DNA from: Nocardioides sp. zg-DK7169
GTDB lineage: Bacteria > Actinomycetota > Actinomycetes > Propionibacteriales > Nocardioidaceae
DNA: 64,000 nucleotides
Reading direction: 5' to 3'
NCBI RefSeq assembly: GCF_013155365.1
Contig: NZ_JABJRA010000001.1
Coordinates: forward strand, 310,001 to 374,000
The translations under genes and the position numbers were made by a program. Position 1 is the first letter of the stretch. Each line of letters begins with the position of its first letter. Under the pieces are notes generated by a model. The model ran no database searches, was not told the DNA's origin, and was given only the letters and a program-made list of their open reading frames with translations. Below, piece by piece: positions 60,128-64,000 of this stretch.

Positions 60128-60342
60128 GCGGGCTCCCCTCCGCCCCTTCCAGGGCACTCTCGCTGCGCGGCGCGCCGGGGCCTGTTCTCCCGGGCACTCT
60201 GGATCCGCGGCCGTTGCACGGCAGATGACTCAGCAATGGATTGATGTCCTCCGGGTGCGCGAGCAGCCAGACGACCGAGCCAGACTAGCGCGCGGCCCGA
60301 TCCGCCCCCAAAACGCGGGAGCGACGGCCGCGAGCGCTCGGC

Positions 60343-62508
60343 TCACTCCACCAGAGCGTACGCCGGGTCGCCCTCGAGGACCCGTTCGCCGGCCGGCGGC
60401 TGCGGGCGGCGCGGCCACCAGGCCCGCTCGCCCAGGAGCACCAGCGCCGCGGGCAGCAGCACCAGGCGGACCAGGGTGGCGTCCAGCAGGATCGCGGCGG
60501 CAAGGCCCACGCCCATCATCTTCATCTCCATCATGCTCAGCGTCGCGAAGATCGAGAACACCGAGACCATCACCGCGGCGGCACTGGTGACCACGCCGGC
60601 CGTGTCGGCGATGCCGCGCTCGACCGCGACCCGGGTCGGCAGGCCGCTGGCCACGTGCTCGCGGATCCGGCTCACCACGAAGACGTGGTAGTCCATCGAG
60701 AGCCCGACGAGCACCACCAGCACGAACAGCGGGATCCAGTGGATCACGAACCCGGGCGCGGTGAGGCCGAGCGCCGCGCTCCCCCAGCCGTGCTGGAAGA
60801 CCAGGGCCAGCACCCCGAAGGCGACACCGACCGAGGCCAGGTTGAGCGCCGTGGAGAGAAGCGCGAGGGGCACGCTGCGGAACGCGCCGTACATCATCAG
60901 CATGGTCAGCAGCAGGACCGTGCCGATCACCAGCGGCAGGGCCAGGCGCTGGTCCTGGTCGTAGTCGAGCGCCTCGGCGACACCGCCGCCGACGGCGTGC
61001 TCGCCGTCCACCCCGTCGAGGGCGGCCGGCGCCAGGTCCTCCCGCAGCGCGGTGACGGCCTCCCGGGCGCGCGGGTCGGTCTCGGCCCAGTCCGTCCCGA
61101 GCTCGAGGGTCGCGGTGCGGCCATCGGCCGAGACGCGGACCTCGCTGGTCCCGGTGAAGTCCCCGGCGGCCAGGGCGTCCCGCCCGAGCCCGGTGAGGGC
61201 GCGCGTCATCGCCGTCTCCCCCGCCTCGGAGCGGAGCACCACCCGTGCGGAGGCCCCCTCGGTCGGGAACTCCGCCGCGATCGCCTTCATCGTCCCCACC
61301 GCCGGCAGGTCCGCGGGGAGGGTGTCCAGGTCGGCGTGGCCGGTCCTCATGCCGAGCGCCGGGACCGCGAGCGCGACCACGGCCAGGCTCGAGACCAGCA
61401 GGGCGGCGACGGGGTGGCGCACCACCGGCGAGAGCAGCCGGCTGCTGATGCCGCCGCGGCCGATCCGGGCATTGAGGCGCCACAGCACAGGGACCCGCGG
61501 GCGGTCCACCCAGCGGCCGAGCGTGGCCAGCAGCGCGGGCAGCACGGTGATCGACCCGAGCACGGCGACCGCGACCACGACGATCGACCCGGTCGCCAGC
61601 GAGCTGAAGGTCGGGTCCCCCATCACGTAGAGCGCGCCGATCGAGGCGATCACGGCACCTCCCGACACCAGGATCGAGTGCCCCGAGGTCTGGGCGGCGA
61701 TCTCGATCGCGTCGCGGGTGCTGTGTCCCGCGGCCCGCTCCTCGCGCTCCCGCTTGAGGTAGAACAGCGAGTAGTCGACGCCGACCGCCATCCCGATGAG
61801 CACGATCATGCTGCCGACGGTGGCCTCGGTCGGCACCAGGTGGGACAGCGGCGCGATCAGCCCCATCGTGGCCGCGACGCTGGTGGCGGCCAGCAGCACC
61901 GGCAGCCCGGCGGCGATCGGGGCGCCGAAGGCCAGGAGCATCAGCAGCAGGGTGATCGGGACGCTGGTCAGCTCCGCGGAGGAGAGGTCGTCGGCGACCC
62001 GCTCGTCGATCGCCGCGTCCAGGCTGAGGTCCCCGCCCTGGCGCAGGTCGAGGTCGGGGTGGGCGCCCTGGACCGCCTCGGTGGCCGCGGCCATCTCGTC
62101 CAGGTCCTCGTGCCCGTCCTCGACCTCGATCGAGACGAGCGCCGCGGTCCCGCCCGCGCTCCACGCGGGTGGCGAGACCCCCGTGACGCCCTCGGCCTCC
62201 CCGAGGCGCTCTCCCAGCGCGGTCGCCGCCGCTCCGGCCTCGGCGCGGTCGAGGGCCCCGCCGTCGGCGGCGGTGATCAGGACGTGCTCGGCCTCCGGGT
62301 CGGCGAGGCCGGCGTCCTCGACCAGCGCGTCGGCGCGACCGGACTCCCCCACCCGGAAGTCCGCCGAGGTGGTCTCCTGGGTCGAGATGACGGAGGCGAG
62401 GCCGACCGCCACGACGACCAGCACGAACCAGGCGCCGATCGCGCGCCAGGGGTGGGTCGCGCTCCACCGGGCGGCCCGGATGGGCAGGGCAGTGACGGGG
62501 TTCGACAT
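60343..62508 (-). CDS. MMPL family transporter
   Basis: A 721-residue RND-type membrane transporter of the MMPL/YdfJ group, with twelve TM helices in two blocks of six and two extracytoplasmic domains. GMAVGVDYSLFYLKREREE and GLSMDYHVFVVSRIREH carry the paired Asp-Tyr motifs used for proton coupling. It could export lipids or other hydrophobic compounds. ATG 62508 has AGGAG 6 nt upstream. It is divergent from a two-component system, which may regulate it. Confidence 0.9.
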   Translation of the reverse strand: MSNPVTALPIRAARWSATHPWRAIGAWFVLVVVAVGLASVISTQETTSADFRVGESGRADALVEDAGLADPEAEHVLITAADGGALDRAEAGAAATALGERLGEAEGVTGVSPPAWSAGGTAALVSIEVEDGHEDLDEMAAATEAVQGAHPDLDLRQGGDLSLDAAIDERVADDLSSAELTSVPITLLLMLLAFGAPIAAGLPVLLAATSVAATMGLIAPLSHLVPTEATVGSMIVLIGMAVGVDYSLFYLKREREERAAGHSTRDAIEIAAQTSGHSILVSGGAVIASIGALYVMGDPTFSSLATGSIVVVAVAVLGSITVLPALLATLGRWVDRPRVPVLWRLNARIGRGGISSRLLSPVVRHPVAALLVSSLAVVALAVPALGMRTGHADLDTLPADLPAVGTMKAIAAEFPTEGASARVVLRSEAGETAMTRALTGLGRDALAAGDFTGTSEVRVSADGRTATLELGTDWAETDPRAREAVTALREDLAPAALDGVDGEHAVGGGVAEALDYDQDQRLALPLVIGTVLLLTMLMMYGAFRSVPLALLSTALNLASVGVAFGVLALVFQHGWGSAALGLTAPGFVIHWIPLFVLVVLVGLSMDYHVFVVSRIREHVASGLPTRVAVERGIADTAGVVTSAAAVMVSVFSIFATLSMMEMKMMGVGLAAAILLDATLVRLVLLPAALVLLGERAWWPRRPQPPAGERVLEGDPAYALVE

Positions 62509-62671
62509 CGGGGGCTCCTGGGTTCGTGCGGGGAACGGGCTGGGACCGGTGGCCGGTCCGGCTCCCCTCAGCGTCGCGAGCGCCCGGGCCGCCGTCAGGG
62601 ACGCGTGCACCCGGGTGCGAGGTGGTGCCAGCACCACCGCGCCCGGCGCCCGGATCGGCGAGGATGGGGCG
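62509..62671. promoter_or_regulatory. Divergent gap, MMPL transporter / two-component system
   Basis: A 163-bp gap. I see no clear -10 or operator; GGTGGTGCCAGCACCACC near 62621-62638 is a GC-rich inverted repeat that could be a binding site. Confidence 0.35.
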
Positions 62672-63841
62672 GTGAGCACCCCGATCCCTCCGGCCGCCCG
62701 GCGCCCGAGCCGGCTGCGGCTGACGGCGTACGCGCTGGCCCAGGTGGCGGCGGCCCCGCTCGCGCTGCTGCTCCTCGTGGTCCTGGTCGTCGGGGGTGCC
62801 CTGGCCCTGCTCTGGGTCGGGATCGTGGTCGTGGCCCTCGCCGTGCCGGCCAGCCGCTGGCTGGCGCGCCGGCACCGGGCGATGGCGGGCGCGGTGCTGG
62901 GGACCCCGCTGCCGGACCCGTACCTGCCGGCCGACGGGCCGGGCGTCGTACGCCGGGTGCTCGGGTGGGCCCGCGACCCGATGACGTGGCGCGACCTGGT
63001 CTGGCTGGCGTGGGCGGCGTCGCTCGGGCTGGCGCTCTCCCTGCTCGCGGTGCTGCTGCTCGTGGTCGTCGTGACCGGGGCGCTGTGGTACTTCGGCATC
63101 GAGCCGCTGATGCGCCTGCGCTGCGCAGTGGACCGCTGGTTCCTCGTCCCCGGCCACACCGAGCGCCTCGAGCGGCGGGTCCAGGACCTCACCGCCTCGC
63201 GTGCCGAGGTCGTCGACCACTCAGCGACCGAGCTGCGCCGCATCGAGCGGGACCTGCACGACGGCGCGCAGGCCCGCCTGGTCGCGCTCTCGATGAACCT
63301 CGGCATGGCGGAGTCGGTCCTCGCGGCCGACCCGGAGGCAGCCCGGCGACTGGTCGCGGACGCCCGGCAGAGCACGGTCGCTGCGATCGGCGACCTGCGC
63401 TCGGTGCTGCGCGGCATCCATCCCCCGGTGCTCGCCGACCGGGGCCTGGCCGGCGCCGTCGGCGCCCTCGCGCTGGACCTCGCGGTGCCCGTGCAGCTCG
63501 ACACCGCGCTGCCCGGCCGCCCGCCGGCCCCGGTCGAGTCCGCGGTCTACTTCGCGGTCGCGGAGTGCCTGGCGAACGTGGTCAAGCATTCCGGCGCCGC
63601 GCACGCCTGGGTCCGCCTCGCGCACCGCGACGGCGTGCTCTGCGCGGAGGTCGGCGACGACGGACGGGGCGGGGCGGACCCGGGACACGGCACCGGGATG
63701 CTGGGCGTCATGCGCCGCCTGGCGGCGTTCGACGGGACAATGGCGGTCTCGAGCCCGACCGGCGGGCCGACCCTCGTGACCCTGGAGGTCCCGTGCGCCT
63801 TGTCCTCGCCGAGGACCACGCCCTCCTCCGGGCCGGCCTGA
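62672..63841 (+). CDS. Sensor histidine kinase
   Basis: A 389-residue kinase with two pairs of N-terminal TM helices (sensor domain of the actinobacterial type), HisKA_3 motif RDLHDGAQAR (His196) and a HATPase domain with AECLANVVKHSGA and GDDGRGGADPG. The last codons overlap the response regulator by 49 bp. GTG 62672 follows GAGG; the longer frame antisense to the MMPL gene is rejected. It is divergent from the transporter, a likely target. Confidence 0.9.
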   Translation: MSTPIPPAARRPSRLRLTAYALAQVAAAPLALLLLVVLVVGGALALLWVGIVVVALAVPASRWLARRHRAMAGAVLGTPLPDPYLPADGPGVVRRVLGWARDPMTWRDLVWLAWAASLGLALSLLAVLLLVVVVTGALWYFGIEPLMRLRCAVDRWFLVPGHTERLERRVQDLTASRAEVVDHSATELRRIERDLHDGAQARLVALSMNLGMAESVLAADPEAARRLVADARQSTVAAIGDLRSVLRGIHPPVLADRGLAGAVGALALDLAVPVQLDTALPGRPPAPVESAVYFAVAECLANVVKHSGAAHAWVRLAHRDGVLCAEVGDDGRGGADPGHGTGMLGVMRRLAAFDGTMAVSSPTGGPTLVTLEVPCALSSPRTTPSSGPA

Positions 63842-64000
63842 CCCAGCTGCTCGAGACCCACGGGTGCCGCGTCGTCGCGGCCGTGGACAACGAGGACGAC
63901 CTGCGCGCGGCCCTGCGCCGCGACGACGTGGACGCCGCCGTGCTCGACGTGCGGATGCCGCCCACGCACACCGACGAGGGTCTGCGCGCCGCGATCGAGG
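63793..64000 (+). CDS. Response regulator receiver domain (partial, cut by window end)
   Basis: The first 69 residues of a NarL-type regulator: LVLAEDHALLRAGL holds the acidic pair, and VLDVRMPP holds phospho-acceptor Asp52. GTG 63793 starts inside the kinase gene, an overlap of 49 bp. The output domain is outside the window but is expected to be a LuxR-type HTH, given the HisKA_3 partner. Confidence 0.85.
   Translation, partial: MRLVLAEDHALLRAGLTQLLETHGCRVVAAVDNEDDLRAALRRDDVDAAVLDVRMPPTHTDEGLRAAIE

Noticed and set aside
62509..63504. Extended MMPL frame overlapping the divergent kinase
   Set aside because: It is antisense to the kinase gene; the ATG at 62508 has a ribosome site and begins a typical MMPL N-terminus.

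Overview
This is a strongly GC-rich stretch (coding third positions are almost always G or C) of what looks like an actinobacterial chromosome, most like Nocardioides or another member of the Nocardioidaceae. The evidence is the actinobacterial cytochrome bcc-aa3 locus (ctaE-qcrCAB facing ctaC-ctaD-ctaF), an actinobacterial Tad pilus operon, DUF3043 and DUF5304 proteins, PspAA/PspAB, a c-di-AMP riboswitch before an NlpC/P60 gene, and frequent GTG starts. At least 17 genes carry a TANNNT -10 box exactly 6-7 nt before the start codon, which implies leaderless mRNAs. Genus-level placement is an inference. I see no phage, IS element, CRISPR array, rRNA or tRNA.

Layout. 1-2.4 kb (minus): flavin reductase-like protein, an orphan sensor kinase, and a phospholipid acyltransferase. 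2.5-3.7 kb (plus): an alpha/beta hydrolase and a small membrane protein. 3.7-9.8 kb: a five-gene minus-strand operon (SRPBCC, ArsA-like ATPase, DUF5304, two tandem ROK kinases) divergent from a long-chain acyl-CoA ligase. 10.0-18.3 kb: Tad/Flp pilus operon (cpaB, tadZ, tadA, tadB, tadC) with a histidine kinase and LuxR-type regulator between tadC and the Flp pilin. 18.3-22.3 kb (minus): two zinc metallopeptidase-like proteins, a riboswitch-controlled NlpC/P60 peptidoglycan hydrolase, and a small CxxC protein. 22.4-27.4 kb: NYN-domain protein, DnaQ-like exonuclease fused to a UvrC-like nuclease, a stand-alone RAM domain, trpD, and a degenerate receiver-domain protein.

27.6-41 kb is respiratory and iron-sulfur biology: ctaE-qcrC-qcrA-qcrB, an LLM oxidoreductase, a lipoprotein L,D-transpeptidase, ctaC-ctaD-ctaF, a cysteine desulfurase with a TusA-like protein, a PfkB kinase and an ErpA-type Fe-S carrier. 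41-54 kb is mixed metabolism and stress: glycerate kinase, nadA, the envelope-stress set pspA-pspAA-htpX-pspAB, DUF3043, a DMT transporter, aldo/keto reductase, two GNATs, a secreted SGNH hydrolase, azlCD and dapB. 54-64 kb: a methyltransferase, a SatD-like HTH protein, the conserved rpsO-pnp-M16 block, an MMPL transporter, and a divergent two-component system cut by the window end.

Most genes are core functions. The least explained features are the ROK/ArsA/DUF5304/SRPBCC cassette beside the acyl-CoA ligase, the two-component system embedded in the Tad operon, the receiver-like protein lacking its conserved lysine upstream of trpD, and several compact promoter architectures, including a palindromic -10 shared by two divergent leaderless genes. 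I found nothing I can call a proven new system.
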